Of a DNA stretch of 64,000 nucleotides, positions 1 through 11,767 are shown piece by piece (position 1 is the first letter of the stretch; the number at the start of each line of letters is the position of its first letter). A program made the position numbers and the translations under genes. This DNA comes from Hymenopellis radicata. Its lineage: Eukaryota; Basidiomycota; Agaricomycetes; Agaricales; Physalacriaceae. The notes under the pieces are model-generated. The model made no database searches and was not told the DNA's origin. It saw nothing but the letters and a program-made list of their open reading frames with translations. Location: contig JADNRX010000088.1 of NCBI GenBank assembly GCA_015501595.1, positions 62,001 to 126,000 on the forward strand, given 5' to 3'.

Positions 1-1104
1 CTAGTCAGCCCGGCAGGGAAGGTGGTGGTCCCACGTCTTTGTAAAGTCATAAGTATTTTCTCCAAAATGTCCTATGACTTGTAGAAGACGACGTCGCTTC
101 ATTTGATAAAGTATTCAATATAGCCCAGAGCTCCTTCTCCACAGCCTCAAAGAGTCACATATCTACATTGACTCTCGCTGATGCCAGGTTCAACATGCGC
201 GTTTGGCGTTTCAACGCCTCCGTCGCCGGCTGGCCGTCCGCTCACCATTGTATACTATGGATATCGCGCAACAGCCCTCGCACACCGTAGAAGACCCTTA
301 TATGTCATTATCATAGCCAACCGGGATGAACGTCGTATTATTCGAGCAAGTTGTAAAGCTGCGAAGGGCTGATCAACAACGCGATCAGCCCTACTCGCGA
401 CAGCCGTGTGACCGTGTCCAACCCTCGCGACTCGGAGTCGGATTTAATTTTAAATGGGGAGGTCCATCCGCCTATAAGAGGTCGTCCTGTTGTGGTTTGT
501 TTGTACCGGATCGCGCTCAACAGCGAAACGGCGGTAAAGATTGTACGTCGTGGAAACAGAAATATATTAAAATTCTTGCATGGATCTCATCCTGGAAGTG
601 TCCTACAGGGTTTGTTCACAGCCCTTTTTGAATTATGTCGATCATGACTGAGATGATGTGCTGATTTGGTGCTGATCTGGCCCACACGGAAGGTAGGCAT
701 AGGATATGTATAAACCAAGGTGAAGAAACCCCAGAGATGGCCCACAGAATGTACCATACAAATCCTTGAGGGGAACGGTGCCGTGGTCAGTCTTTAATCT
801 CGATCTGCAGATTAAGACTGTTCTCTGCAGGATTTGTTTGTTTTCACGCCGATAACAGACTTCTTGAGGTGCTATTTACTTAATATAAATGTAGTCTTTA
901 TTCCAATGTAATGTTTGGGTAGTAACAGAGTGGGGCAATAGAGGAGCAAACAGGTAGGTGGAAGTACGCTCAAAGTACGCGTCCAACGATCATGTGGCTG
1001 TGCACTTAGTCATCCGCCGCACTCTAACCGACGGATGGACCTCCCCACGGATTACGTCGGACTTCAAACAAAGATACGTACAGTGAACGGACCCCGGTCC
1101 CGCC
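1..1104. other. Intergenic stretch with no recognised gene
   Basis: Only short overlapping open frames occur here, on both strands, without splice-consistent extension, signal peptide or family resemblance. I see no tRNA, no convincing repeat and no transposon end. It lies upstream of the first MGQYW-family copy. Confidence 0.4.
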
Positions 1105-1161
1105 TTGGAACGGGTCCACCAAGTCTTGACCGAACCAGCACCGTCAATATCTTTGTCGACG

Positions 1162-2315
1162 ATGGGCAGAACTTCATCATCGTCAACGTTGACAAGGGGT
1201 CTGTATAGGGGGTTGGGAAAATTTGGGGAATTCTTCCCCTCAGGGCACCAAAGCGTTCAAATCACTGAGCTGGTTTCCTCAGCTGGTATCGAGTTCCCAA
1301 AAGATCCCTTAGAGGGGATGCCCTATATAGAGGCTCGCAAGTACAAGTCTTCCCAGTACGTGCTAGAGCTAATTGAAACTTGGTTGCGCGCTTACTGTAC
1401 GAGTAGAACAGGCATATGTGACCTACCGTGCGAGCTGCAGGATGCAATCTTTGCGGAATTACGCGACCCTGTGGATGTTGTCGCGTTCTGCTTGACCGCT
1501 TCGCACTTCTGGAGGGTTGGACTCTCTCACTATAAAGCGCTGTACATGGACTACATCAGTCACGCCGGGGATTGGAGCGGTGATCGTCTTATTTGCGTTG
1601 GCGGTAACGCCGAGGATTGGCCCGAGGGCCTCATCAGTGATGAAGAGCTCGAGAAGCTGAAGGCATCATACCCTTTTTCCCACTTGTGGACGCCCAACAT
1701 CTCCAGCCTGTTCCACGAATGCTCTCAAAGCCTTTGGGATCTGCGATGGCCGCCCCAATACGAGTTTTCCGGCCGCTGTAAACTCGAGATACAGAACCCT
1801 TGGCTCGTCAACGTCGGAGGCTGCTAAGACAATGCGGGATCCCTTTGGAGCATGATGGTCCCCTGAATGACTTGCCGGAGTCCTTACCATTGTACAGATA
1901 CGATTTCTCCGCTTGGCTCAACCTATTCCGAGAGGCGTTCTCGATATATGACCTCGGAAAACGCGGTCCTTATGTCTTGCGCAACCTTTCAAAGAAGGTT
2001 TACGTTCGCCAGAATGCACTCGCTCTGAAGTCAGGCACTGATGCATCGGTTTACTACATGTCATTTGGGAGTCTCGTCCTAGCGCGCATTGCGTGGTCGA
2101 CCGATTCCGGCATGGCTATGGCGTACGCAACAGATCATGATATGCACCGAGGGGCCTGGGCGGGTGACCGGTTTGATGTTGTTCGCATTAAAGCAATCAA
2201 ACACGACGATGACTGGACGGACGTAAGTCCTGCCGCAATGAAGGAGCTGAGCGAGATATGGGAGTCAGAGTTTGGACGCGGTTGGGAGGACACAGTTCGT
2301 AAACGCGGCTTGTGA
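1162..2315 (+). pseudogene. MGQYW/F-box-like family protein, copy A, frameshifted
   Basis: First of three full-length copies of a mushroom-specific family: an N-terminal MGQ..W.I.N.DK segment, an F-box-like core (TGICDLPxELQDAIFxEL) and a C-terminal block with MSFGSLV, IAWS, WAGDRFD and a WTDVS tail. The biochemical role is unknown; the core suggests an F-box-like adaptor, which is inference. A 51-base intron (1356-1406, GTACGT...TAG) sits where copies C and D have theirs, joining SSQ to TGICDL in phase 2. Two breaks are visible against the sister copies: one G missing just after the ATG, compensated about 40 bases on, and one C missing near 1797 (CCC where copy C has CCCC), which sends the frame into a stop at 1827; the reading continues in the next frame to 2315. 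It is either a decaying paralogue or a sequencing error. Confidence 0.75.
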
Positions 2316-2362
2316 TTCAAGAGCACAGCATATCGATAGGCATTTTTGTAGACATGGTCCCA

Positions 2363-2886
2363 AGTGGACGACTTCCCGTAACCATTTAGAAACGTAGATT
2401 ATTTTCTAAACGCCAAAAGAGGCAATCTGCCGAGCCCGGCGCCAGGGTCCCAGGCTTCCCTGCGCCAAATCTATCGCGGTGGGCTGCTTTCAGATTATAG
2501 TCTGGAGACACCCCCCTACCCCCTCTTCCAGAGTAAAACTTACTTTCTAGATGTCGTCGTTAGTGCCCCGAAAGCACGGCACACACAGTGGTGTGTCACT
2601 TCTTACATTCCCTTCACACCGTGAGCTCAAATTCATGGCCAAAGGCATCCTTGACAAGCAACCTACCTCCGAGTCAAGAACACGTCGTTTTCGAGCTGTT
2701 TTCGAGATTTCCCTAAGGGATTAAGACGTCGGCAGCCGCGGCGGCAGGAGGTTTATCGTGTCGAATTACCATCTTTTCTAGATTGGCTTACGGTTTGCAT
2801 GTCTGGTTTCCTAAATTGCGGAGTTCGAATCATCTGACATTTAGAAGATAATCTAGCTTTCTAAATGTTACGGGAAGTCGTCCAGT
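2363..2886. mobile_element. Non-autonomous TIR element, copy 1 (524 bp)
   Basis: The ends are imperfect inverted repeats of about 45 bases: both start with a version of GTGGACGACTTCCCG, followed by a TAGAAA...AGATTATTTTCT block. A second copy in opposite orientation lies at 33247-33777, with the same internal order: the end, then GAGGCAATCTGCCGAGCCCG, then TCAGATTATA.TCTGGAGACA, then a C-rich run. There is no coding capacity. Target-site duplications are not clear at either copy, so I do not assign a superfamily. Confidence 0.75.
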
Positions 2887-3387
2887 ATCTCAATTAGTAT
2901 TTCTTGATCATGAGCGCGATCGGAATGGACTGCAGACTTAAATCACTATACTCAGTTCACGTCTCTCCCTTGCGTTGTAGGATCACATTACTACAGCATC
3001 ACCCTCAAATTACCGAAAATACGATCGTAGAAACTCAGAGTGCCACTGAAGAACAAAGACATTTTACGCCACTCGGGTGATCAAACGAGAATTACTTCCT
3101 GCCAAAAAGGGATTGACCCCATTGTAGATCAATGAACGATCAACGTCTACTAGCGCACGGACCACCTCCCTCGAGTCGTCGTGCTTGAATGCAGCATTAT
3201 ACTTCAACAAACAATGAAAGAATTTGTATCTGTTGACTCCCGGTAAATGCTCACGATCAAAGGGCGAAAATGGCTCCCGTCAAGCTATAAAGGGCGTTGA
3301 TTTCCGCTTCGGTTTCTCCACAACGACCACGCTCTTTCGTGAATTCCCCGGTGGCATTCATACCATTCCTTCTTTTGCTTCTGTGTC
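2887..3387. other. Intergenic, upstream region of the 3388 gene
   Basis: No coding signal is seen. A TATAAAG at 3286-3292 lies about 100 bases before the ATG at 3388 and is a reasonable core-promoter candidate for that gene. Confidence 0.35.
3286..3292 (+). promoter_or_regulatory. TATA-box candidate for the 3388 gene
   Basis: TATAAAG about 96 bases upstream of the start codon at 3388, in otherwise GC-balanced sequence. Motif and spacing are the only evidence. Confidence 0.35.
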
Positions 3388-4634
3388 ATGTCGGGTCTTT
3401 ACACCATCGAGGATACCTATTCCGGCCTTTATTACGGCGACAGTGGCGATACCGATGCCTTTGGCGCGTATTCGCGGTATGCAGTGTCGATGAGGTATCA
3501 TAGTGCAGTTCCAGCCCCGGTGGTTGCTGATGTGCACGATCAACGCGAAATGAGGCTCAAGGAGTATTTCAAGACGCGTCTAACGGAGGTGCTCTATGGA
3601 GAGGTCCCGTCAGAGTCGCAGAACTTCGCTAGGCACGCGTTCGATGGCGAGAATCGTGGTCTGATGAAGGAGAGCAGTAAAGATGCCGAGCTTGACGCGG
3701 ACGACGGATATTTTGAAGACGAGTGCGTGCCTTTCTTCCTTCTTTGCCAAGGATGCGCTGAGAGTAAGTAACAGTGGAATTGAGGACGGAGAGCCCAGCA
3801 AGCTGGGGAAACGGGGTCGTAACTCTCCACCGGAGTATGTTCACTCTGTCCTTCGTATTGTTCAAACCAACTGAACGGTCCAGAACGCCTCGGAAAAGGA
3901 GTCGGATGAACGATGTCGATAATTCGATAGACGCGAGGTATAGTCGGATGCCCATAGAGGTGCAGGCACCTCAAACTCCTTCGTCGAGCATGACCATGAA
4001 GCAAACGCCAAAATCAAGCCCGAAGCGTCGTACTAAGATCGTAACTCCGTCAGCCCCAATTCAATGCAAGGATTCCCGACTTGCCATCGTCTTGTCGTCT
4101 GTCGGCGACATGCAACAGAAACGCGCACACCTTCACGAGTTCTATTCGTCGCTGCAACCGGGGCCACAACAGCTGCAGATGCTCGGCGAGCTGGACCATC
4201 ATCTCAATCGGGAAGAGAGAATATCCTACATGAATGCCGACGAGTGGATCGTCAAGGGCTCCCTTCAGCGTTGGGAGGTCCAGTGCCGCGGCTGCTCGAA
4301 ACTCATCAAGCTGGAAGGACCGCGGAAGGATCGGGAGGCCAAAGTGCGAAACCCGAGAGCGCTGAAGAAGGATGCAGTGGAGTTTTACCCCGGGAACTGG
4401 AACAAGCATCGGAACCAGTGCAGAGGTGTCTATACGACGTGGTGCGAAGAAAATGGACTGGTACCCGATGAAGGCAGGCCGACAAAGACTAGGAAGATGG
4501 CCGGGCGTGCGAAGATTACGGTTGAGAAACCCGAGGACACGGAGACCGTGGAAGAGGTTCGGCCTCTGAAGGCACTGCCGACGCGTACCACTCGAAGTGG
4601 AGGGCGCCGCGCTTCTTTGGTCACATTAAACTAA
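3388..4634 (+). CDS. Unknown basidiomycete protein with a C2HC zinc-finger-like module
   Basis: A three-exon model (3388-3722, 3775-3834, 3884-4634) of about 380 residues. Both introns (52 and 49 bases; GTGCGT...CAG and GTATGT...CAG) are required to keep frame and give a continuous acidic-then-basic sequence. The middle is rich in Ser, Pro, Lys and Arg and nuclear-signal-like (TPRKRSR, SPKRRTK). The C-terminal half carries a conserved-looking block CRGCSKLIKL ... YPGNWNKHRNQC, with Cys-x2-Cys and His-x3-Cys spaced like a single C2HC or BED-like zinc finger seen in many Agaricomycete proteins of unknown role. A DNA-binding nuclear function is inference. The tail after the finger is again basic. 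Confidence 0.7.
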
Positions 4635-4859
4635 TCTGGAGCTGTAATAGATCTACATTAGCGGGTTAAGGAAGTGTGTAATCAATTATTATCGTACTCA
4701 CGTTCGACTACTGTGTTTCTCAAACATTGAAACAATCGCTTTCAAGTTGAAGTAACTGATAGACATGATAGTCTATGCTAGAGATGAGATGCCTGCCGGG
4801 TCAATGCCGTACTTGCCCAGATCACGCATCAAATTGTTCCTTGCTTTACTACCACCAGA

Positions 4860-6376
4860 ATGGTTTTGACAATTCTCGAAGCAGCCGTCAATTCTCCGTA
4901 TTTTCCTTCTAATTATGTGCGCCCCATCGTGCTTGGATTCGCAGGAGTGCTGGCCATTCGCGCCTTTTCACAAGGCAAGACAACAGGCAGAGACAGAGAT
5001 ATGCATGCGCGTGTTATTCTTGTGACGGTGGGTGTACTGTGCTGTCAACAACCTCTATTATTCATGTTGCTTGCAGGGGGCGTTTTTCGCCATTAGGACT
5101 TACGACAATACAAAGTCTGGCTCAACGAGGCGCCCACATAATAGCGCTGACCGATGGCGATGTCGAATCTCCCGAGTCGGAGGCTACCATTCTTGTCGAC
5201 CTGCTCCGCTCCACGACTTCCAACCAGGAAATATACGCCGAGCATTGCGACCTGAAATCACCCTCCGCCATCCAAGAATTTTGTACAAAATTCATGTCGG
5301 GAGACAACACAAGAATAGACGCTCTTCTGCTAATGCACGAATACAAGCACATTGGACCTTTCAGCTTCCTCTCTACCAACGACGTCGATCTAGAGCTGGA
5401 ACGACAGACCAATTCATTGTCCACTTTCCATCTAATCACGACTCTCCTGCCAGGGCTTCTCTTGGCTCCCGTGGAACGCGACATTCGTATAATCAATGTT
5501 GTCAATCGGTTCTATGCCGCCGCTGCGACCGCCAGGCTCTCCGTCCCTTTCTCATCATTCAGTCCTGAGAAGTCTCCGTCTCCGTCTCCATCTAGTATCT
5601 TTCTCTCGGAGGGGACGAGATCACTGAAAACAACCATCCTAACACGACATATCCAGCGCGTTCTAGATGCTCTACCCGCCGCTCAAATCCCAAAAACCGA
5701 AAGCACGAGTAGCTCTATTCCGGTGGCGAGTTCTAACGCTCAAAAGTCTAATATCGTGGCTGTAACCGTGTCGCCCGGGATCAGCAGAGTTGATACCATT
5801 GCGCCTCTGCTGAACGCGGATTGGACGAGTTCATATGGCTGGTCCTGGCTTGGGGTATTGATGTAAGTTCATTAAGCAGTTTATATCGAATTCGCATCTC
5901 ATTTTCATAGATACATCTTTGCACAACCTGTCCTCCGTCTCTTCATCAAAACACCTACATCTGCGATGCAGACTGTCCTACATGCCCTCTTCCTTCCTAC
6001 ACCGTTCAAAGTCATTTCAAAAGAGAAACCACCGGCAGGCGAGGGAGAAGCAGGCTCGGTCATTGACAAGTCTGTGCTTGGAATGCCCGAGGAAGTGCTT
6101 AAGCCGGGAGCTCTCTATGCGGAATGCGCCGTTGTGAGACTGAGTGTACCTCCGGTCTCACTTCCTCCACGAGACGATAAAGGGAAAGGGAAAGAGGAAG
6201 AGGAGACTTTGGAATTGGTTGATGATGGAGAGCTAGGCGGAGAGGCCACTGGCCGTGCGGTCTGGGAGGCTTATGAAGCTGCGGTGAAGGTCTGGCAGGA
6301 GCGGGAACCGAAGAAACCCAAGGACAATGATAAAAAATCGGAGGGTAGCAGTGGGGTGTCTGAAGTTCCTAGCTGA
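4860..6376 (+). CDS. Short-chain dehydrogenase-like protein with an N-terminal membrane segment
   Basis: Exon 1 (4860-5027) encodes a hydrophobic segment (YVRPIVLGFAGVLAI) and the first Rossmann strand (RVILVT). Exon 2 (from about 5077 to 5862) continues with FSPLGLTTIQSLAQRGAHII and the usual SDR alternation of strands and helices. The last exon (5911-6376, after a 48-base intron) is acidic and low in complexity. The classical catalytic YxxxK is not obvious, so it may be an SDR-fold protein without dehydrogenase activity, perhaps like the fungal DUF1776 group; I am not sure of that. The first intron does not keep frame unless the five-G run at 5076-5080 has one base too many or a 38-base intron starting at 5039 is used. 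Confidence 0.6.
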
Positions 6377-6531
6377 TACTATGAGTAGTAAGTTTGGTTG
6401 TTTATCTCTACTTACATTACTTTGTCACAAGTCTAATCATGCGGCAGGACACCTGTGTAAATGCTTTCATATCACAATGGACTCAGTACCTGCTTTTCAT
6501 TTCAACCTCTCTCAAGTCGGCCACGGTTCCT

Positions 6532-6775
6532 CATCATAATATTTGCTGCAAACAAAGTCCTTCCAATCATCCCCCAATCCGTCGCACAGAGTTCCTTCCT
6601 TGAATCTTTGCTGCAGCACTGACGTGCGTCGTGGTGTCGACATCCAGACGATATCAAACCGGTCTCCCGCCCGGATACATCGGTGCATGTTATCGGATAT
6701 TCCATAGCCATGCTGTGATCGTTCGACCACGCAATGCGCGAGAGAACGAGGCTCCCAAACGACATGCAGTGAACG
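6532..6775 (-). pseudogene. MGQYW-family relic, copy B (3' end only)
   Basis: On the minus strand one frame reads MSFGSLVLSRIAWSNDHSMAM and the next reads RAGDRFDIVW, the hallmark C-terminal blocks of the family, followed by a degraded WTDVS/WKDF tail. The N-terminal and F-box-like parts are absent and at least one frameshift separates the blocks. It is a truncated remnant lying between the SDR-like gene and the 6944 gene. Confidence 0.7.
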
Positions 6776-6894
6776 AATGGTTCAATCAACAACACCGGGA
6801 CCGAGGTAGGTGACGGCAACTTCCCATCCCTTCATGTTTATTGTTACGCTTTTGTCTTCCTTTATGCCATCACTGGACAAGGGCTCTGGAGGGA

Positions 6895-6900
6895 TATATA
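6895..6900 (+). promoter_or_regulatory. TATA-box candidate for the 6944 gene
   Basis: TATATA about 44 bases before the ATG at 6944. Confidence 0.3.
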
Positions 6901-6943
6901 GGACGACCCTCATCCGGAACCCACTCACATACCCCCCCCAAGT

Positions 6944-8464
6944 ATGTCCACAGGATTCTTCCAGAATGACTACGCGCGTATGTTCTATCCAAAGGCTCGC
7001 GGATACACGCCCATGAGTCCGGATGGGCTTCAAGCTAATGATTCGCGGGCCTTCTTAGTGGAAGGCGTTCAAATTGGCGACCTAATATATCGACACCATT
7101 CGGGGGCCCTTTATCACGCTGGTATCAATATCACGAAGGGCGCTGATGATCCGCGAAATTGGCAGTTGTTGCCAAAGGATTATGAAGCGTGCTCCCTAGA
7201 GTTAGGCGTCGACTACACGGTTGATCCTTCCCGTTATCCCAGCCCTAGCGTTGTCTCTCGCACAACAGACCCCAGCGCGGGATTTGATATAAACCCCATC
7301 ACTCCTACTCAGTGCGTTACCCTTCCGATGTTCGACATCACTGTTCGATACGCGCCACAGACCAGACGGCGTAGCCAGATTCAAGTTCTCGACCAGCGCA
7401 GCTCAGGGAGCGTATTGCGCGCTACCTTTCGGTGGCTCATCTTACGAGTGTACGGCGTCAGGCGTCGCGAAGCTTCGGCGCTTCGCTATGATACACGGCG
7501 CCTCTTGCTACCATCAAACGGTCCATGTAGACAACTTGGACATCCAAAACGGAGATCTAGCCGTCGTTACCGGGTGCGAAAAAACGTCGTACTGGACATG
7601 CGGCTTATTCTCCTCTGCCGGACCAAACCCACGATTGACAAAGACACTGTCCGTTCCCAAGGTTGTGGAAGGCATCGCGCAGCCCATATACATAGTTGAA
7701 TCCTGTCCTCTGGAGAGCACCCCGACATCGGGTGACTTCTGGCTTCAAAGCGGTCGGCCGGGCGCCGCCTACATGCTAGAAAACCAGCCGGCCTGTTTTG
7801 CCTTTCGTGGATTCTATATATCCCTCAAAGCATCCGTATACAATGACATGCGGATGCCTTGGGGCATCCGGCAAACACTGTGGCATGCTCTTCCCAAGGT
7901 ATTACGACCGCCGACACGATCATGGCCCTTGCTGATGTATGCTGCCGTGAGTTCGTGTTCACCTATTGTCAAGCACTGAGCAATTGACCGGAATAAGCCT
8001 TATCATCCGTGTGCCCCCATTAGCGAGCTCGTCCATTCGTCGGTAAGATGCTTCCTGCTTTCTGCCAATACAGTGTGTTCTGATCAGCGCCAGGACGCAC
8101 GTGTGAAGACAGTTGTTGTCCATGACAATGACATCCTATCCGTCTTACAGTCTGTACGTCTATCTTCTGCTGGGACCTTCTATACTGCTGAAATCGTAGC
8201 CTTCTAGGACGAGGCTTTCCTTCCAACTGACGCTGAACTGGCGCAACGAATGACGGCCCGATATGTCGTCCTCGTAGATTCCGGTGCGTTGGTTGCTTTG
8301 ATCCCTTTTATGTACTAACTTGTTATCCACTAGCTGGCCGCGCCTTCCTACGGGAGAAGAGCGACGTGAAGCTTAGTAAATGGGAGAGATTCAGGTTGAT
8401 TCATCGCCGTAGATTTATTTCTGTGCGCCGCGAACATCTCGTCAACGATTCGGCGGCTTCGTAG
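6944..8464 (+). CDS. Agaricomycete-specific family protein, six exons, function unknown
   Basis: Model 6944-7311, 7362-7946, 7998-8042, 8088-8153, 8208-8283, 8334-8464; all five introns (45-54 bases) have GT...AG ends, and the last has a TACTAAC branch site. All frames join without a break, giving roughly 420 residues. Recognisable blocks are an N-terminal YARMFYPKARGY ... VEGVQIGDL, a central LAVVTGCEKTSYW, a Phe/Arg/Gly block (ACFAFRGFYISLK), then PYHP and a C-terminal VVHDNDILSVLQS ... DEAFLPTDAELAQRM. This order matches a large protein family of mushroom-forming fungi with no assigned function that I know of. The small 3' exons are easy to miss: the second exon alone runs on to a stop at 7979. 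Confidence 0.75.
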
Positions 8465-8647
8465 GAATGACTTCGTGGATTTGTATTTCATCTCTCAATG
8501 ATACCAGTGTATTTGATTTCCGACATCACGCCCGTCTTGAACTGTGCACCTTGCTGATAACATGGCACAACCACATTGAGATACTTGGTATATATGTACA
8601 CTTCTCGTAGTACATGAAGACGGCTATGAACCTGCTCTGTTCCTAAA

Positions 8648-9875
8648 TCACAAGCCCATTTCACGAACCTCGGCCTCCCATCGACTAACCCCAAACACCG
8701 CTGTCCAAATTTGGCACAGCTGCTCCCTTGCTGCAGTGCTGACGTCGGTCCAACCTTCCTCATGCTCAATCGCGTCAATGTTGACGATGTCAAACCGGTC
8801 ACCCGCCCAAATCCCCCTGCAGAGGTCACCGTCATCTGCCGTACACAGGCTAAGATGGCTCGACCATGCGATGCGCAACACGACAAGGCTCCCAAATGAC
8901 ATATAGTAAGTTTTCGCATCATCCTCCTCATCATCATCATCATCCTCATTCGCGTCATCCTTTCTCAAAGCAAGCGCGTCGTCGCGAACGTAAACCTTCT
9001 TCGTAAGGTTGCGCAAGATGCAGGGCGTGTCGCGGTCATGGCTATTCAAAGGCTCCGGTAGGTCGAGCCAGGCGGAGAAATCGTACTTGTACAGAGGCAG
9101 GTACTCTGGCAAGTCATTCCCCAGTTCATCATCTTCCGATGAATCTACATGCGGGTCTCCGGAATCGCTCAACCGGGGAGCCAAGTTCCACCTTGAAGGA
9201 ACTTTCCGCTTGGGCTTGGCTCGACGAGCCAAGGGGTTCCGTCTATTCAACGCGCAGCGCCATCTAAATTCCCAGGACGAAGGCCACTGCACGTCACGAA
9301 GGCGTTGACTGAACACATCGAGGAGTGAGGAAATGCTGCCTGCCTCAGAGCCGAAGTGATGAAGGTACGAATCCTCTAAATTTTCGAGCACTTCATCGGT
9401 GATAAGACCTTCGGGACAACCGTCAGCGGAATCGCCGAGGCAAATAAGACGGTCGCCACTCCAGTCCTTGGCGTGGCGGACGTAGTCCGAGTACAGCGCT
9501 TTGAAATGAGATATTCCAATCCTCCAGAAGTGCGAAGCGGTTAAAGAGAAGGCGAAAACGTCTATGGGGTTGCATAATTCTGCAAAGATTGCATCCTGGA
9601 GCTCGCACGGTAGGTCACATATTCCTGTTCTACTCACACAATAAGCGCACAAGAAAAATGCAAGAGCTCTGACACATACCTGGAATACCTGTATTTTCGA
9701 GCATCTTTATAAGGCTGGCCCTCCAAGGGGTCCTTGGGAACTTGACGCCAGCCGAAGAGATTAGGTTGACAATAGCAGCGGCTTCGCTTCCTCCCAAAAA
9801 GAATTCTGGAAATTTTCCCAAGGACCCGATACATATCTGCTTGTCTAAGTTGAAGATATCCCAGTATTGTCCCAT
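8648..9875 (-). pseudogene. MGQYW/F-box-like family protein, copy C, one frameshift
   Basis: Two exons: 9875-9680, a 50-base intron (GTATGT...TAG, 9679-9630), and 9629-8648. The N terminus MGQYWDIFNLDK is well preserved, followed by LGKFPEFF, the F-box-like TGICDLPCELQDAIF, a long acidic insert (runs of Asp/Glu), and the C-terminal IAWS, WAGDRFD and WTDVS blocks. Exon 2 is fully open. Exon 1 has a single-base deletion near 9744 (TTCCCAAGG where copy D has TTCCCCAAAG), so VKFP and DPLEGQPY fall in different frames. Apart from this the copy looks intact. Adjacent to copy D, same strand, about 220 bases apart. Confidence 0.75.
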
Positions 9876-10095
9876 TGTGGGCAGAGATAGTGATAGTGTT
9901 GGTCCAGGTTAACCCGACAGCGAGCGTGACACTTGAACAAAAAAAGGAAATGACATCACGTGCTCACTCAGCGATCGCGCTGTCACACTAAGTGTGGCGC
10001 GCGTCGGCTCGCCTTCAAGAAATGCAAAAGTACAGGTACAAGGGATAATTACTTATCGTAGTACATAAGGACTGTCTTGACATGCCATCCGCGAA

Positions 10096-11255
10096 TCACA
10101 GCTCCCGTTGACGAACCTCATCTTCCCAACCAGTCCCAAACTCCGACTCCCATATCTCATCGAGCTCTTTCCTTGCAGCAGTGCTAACATCTGTCCACTG
10201 ATCTTCGTGATCAATCACATCTGCGAAGACGATGTCGAACCGGTCACCCGCCCAGACCCCCCGGTGCATATCATGATCACTTGCGTACGCCATGGCCATG
10301 CTGGGATCGTTCGACCAAGCAATGCGCGCCAGAACGAGACTCCCAAATGACATGTAGTAAACCGATGCGCCATCCTCTGATTTCAGGGCGAGTGCATCCT
10401 GGCGAACGTAAACCTTCTTTGAAAGGTTACGCAAGATGCAAGTCCCGCCGTGCTCAGAACTCCCCAAGGACTGGGTTAGGTCGAACCAGGCGGAGACATC
10501 GTAGTTGTACAATGGACAGAACTTCGGGAAGTCAGTCACAGGTTTATCATCCTCACAGAGATCCCGCACACCTTTAGCCGCTTCTGACGTGGACGAGACA
10601 AGAAATTCCTTTTGAGCTGGAAGCGCCGGGGGAAGTCATATGTGGGCCATTGCCACCGCCGGAGGACGTGACTGAACATGCCGAGAAGTTCGGAGATGTT
10701 GCCTGGCTCACAGCCGTAGTAATAAATGTATGACGCCTTCAGCCACTCGAGACGTTCATCAGTGATAAGACCCTCGGGCCAATCCTCGGCGTAATCGCCC
10801 ATGCAAATCAGACGATCGCCGCTCCAATCCTCGGCGTGGCGGACGTAATCCATGTACAACGCTTTATAGTGCGGCAGTCCAATCCTCCAGAAGTGCAAAG
10901 CGGTCAAGCAGAACGCGATGACGTCCACGGGGTCGCTTAATTCCGAAAAGATTGCATCTTGGAGCTCGAGCGGTAGGTCACATATGCCTGTTCTACTCAT
11001 ACAATTTTAAGCGCGCAACCAAGAATCAAATCGTGCTATCACGTACTTGGAAGCCATGCGCTTTTGAGCCTCTTTGTAGGGCTGACCCTCCAAGGGATCT
11101 TTGGGGAACTTGACAGCAGCCAAAGGCAGGAGCTTAGTGAGGGATTTAGCTTCCCTTCCTTCAGCAAGAGCTTCGCCAAATTTTGGGCCCAGTAAATCTA
11201 TACACATCCCCTTGTCAATGTTGAAGATAGTCCAGCACTGTCCCATTGTGGGCAT
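10096..11255 (-). pseudogene. MGQYW/F-box-like family protein, copy D, one frameshift
   Basis: Exon 1 runs 11255-11047 (or from the second ATG at 11246), intron 11046-10993 (GTACGT...TAG, 54 bases), exon 2 10992-10096. Unspliced, a TAA follows DSWLRA, but the intron removes it, which supports the splice model shared by copies A, C and D. The F-box-like core (TGICDLPLELQDAIFSEL) and the MSFGSLV, WAGDRFD and WTDVS blocks are clear. One base is missing near 10556 relative to copy A (ATCTCTGTGAG against ATCCCTTTGGAG), which splits the exon into two overlapping frames. Confidence 0.75.
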
Positions 11256-11767
11256 GGTGTTGGTCGAGAGAGTATGGGTGAGAGTGACACCGTAAACAAT
11301 GTTTTAGAACTCAAAGTAAATGACCGAGTCATGTGTTAGATCGTTACACTGGGCCCTGGTGAGATGCGAAGCTTGAAGCTTGAAGGCCCACAATGCGAAG
11401 TGTCATTTATAAGACGATTGCGATAGGGAGACGCGATAGCGCCAATGCCTATACCAACCTTGACGGAGAACCTGACATAAATGAATGCTGCTCAGCATTT
11501 ACGGAAGCCATTTGTTTAGCGGAGGGCCGTCGAGCACGAATGTCCACTTCTCACAACGTATAACCTTGACATCAGCCACGACGAAGGATGGGCGTCAAGT
11601 CAGGGTGCATGAGTCAAATTCCTAGCCGGAGCATACCAGCCGAAATAGCAAAAGGCATGAGGAAATGCGAGTGACGATGAAAAGGCAAGTAAGATACAAA
11701 TTTCTAGAGCAATACAACAGTCCAGATGATGAGATACAGCAGCAGCGAAAGAACACAGTTAGAGAAA
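11256..11767. other. Intergenic
   Basis: No gene recognised. It lies between the start of copy D (minus) and the 3' end of the small 11768 gene (minus). Confidence 0.4.

Noticed and set aside
7488..7979. Independent 163-codon gene
   Set aside because: It is exon 2 of the six-exon 6944 gene; its frame starts earlier, at 7362, and the real 3' exons continue to 8464.
11007..11255. Separate small gene ending at DSWLRA stop
   Set aside because: The stop lies inside the conserved intron shared with copies A and C; it is exon 1 of copy D.
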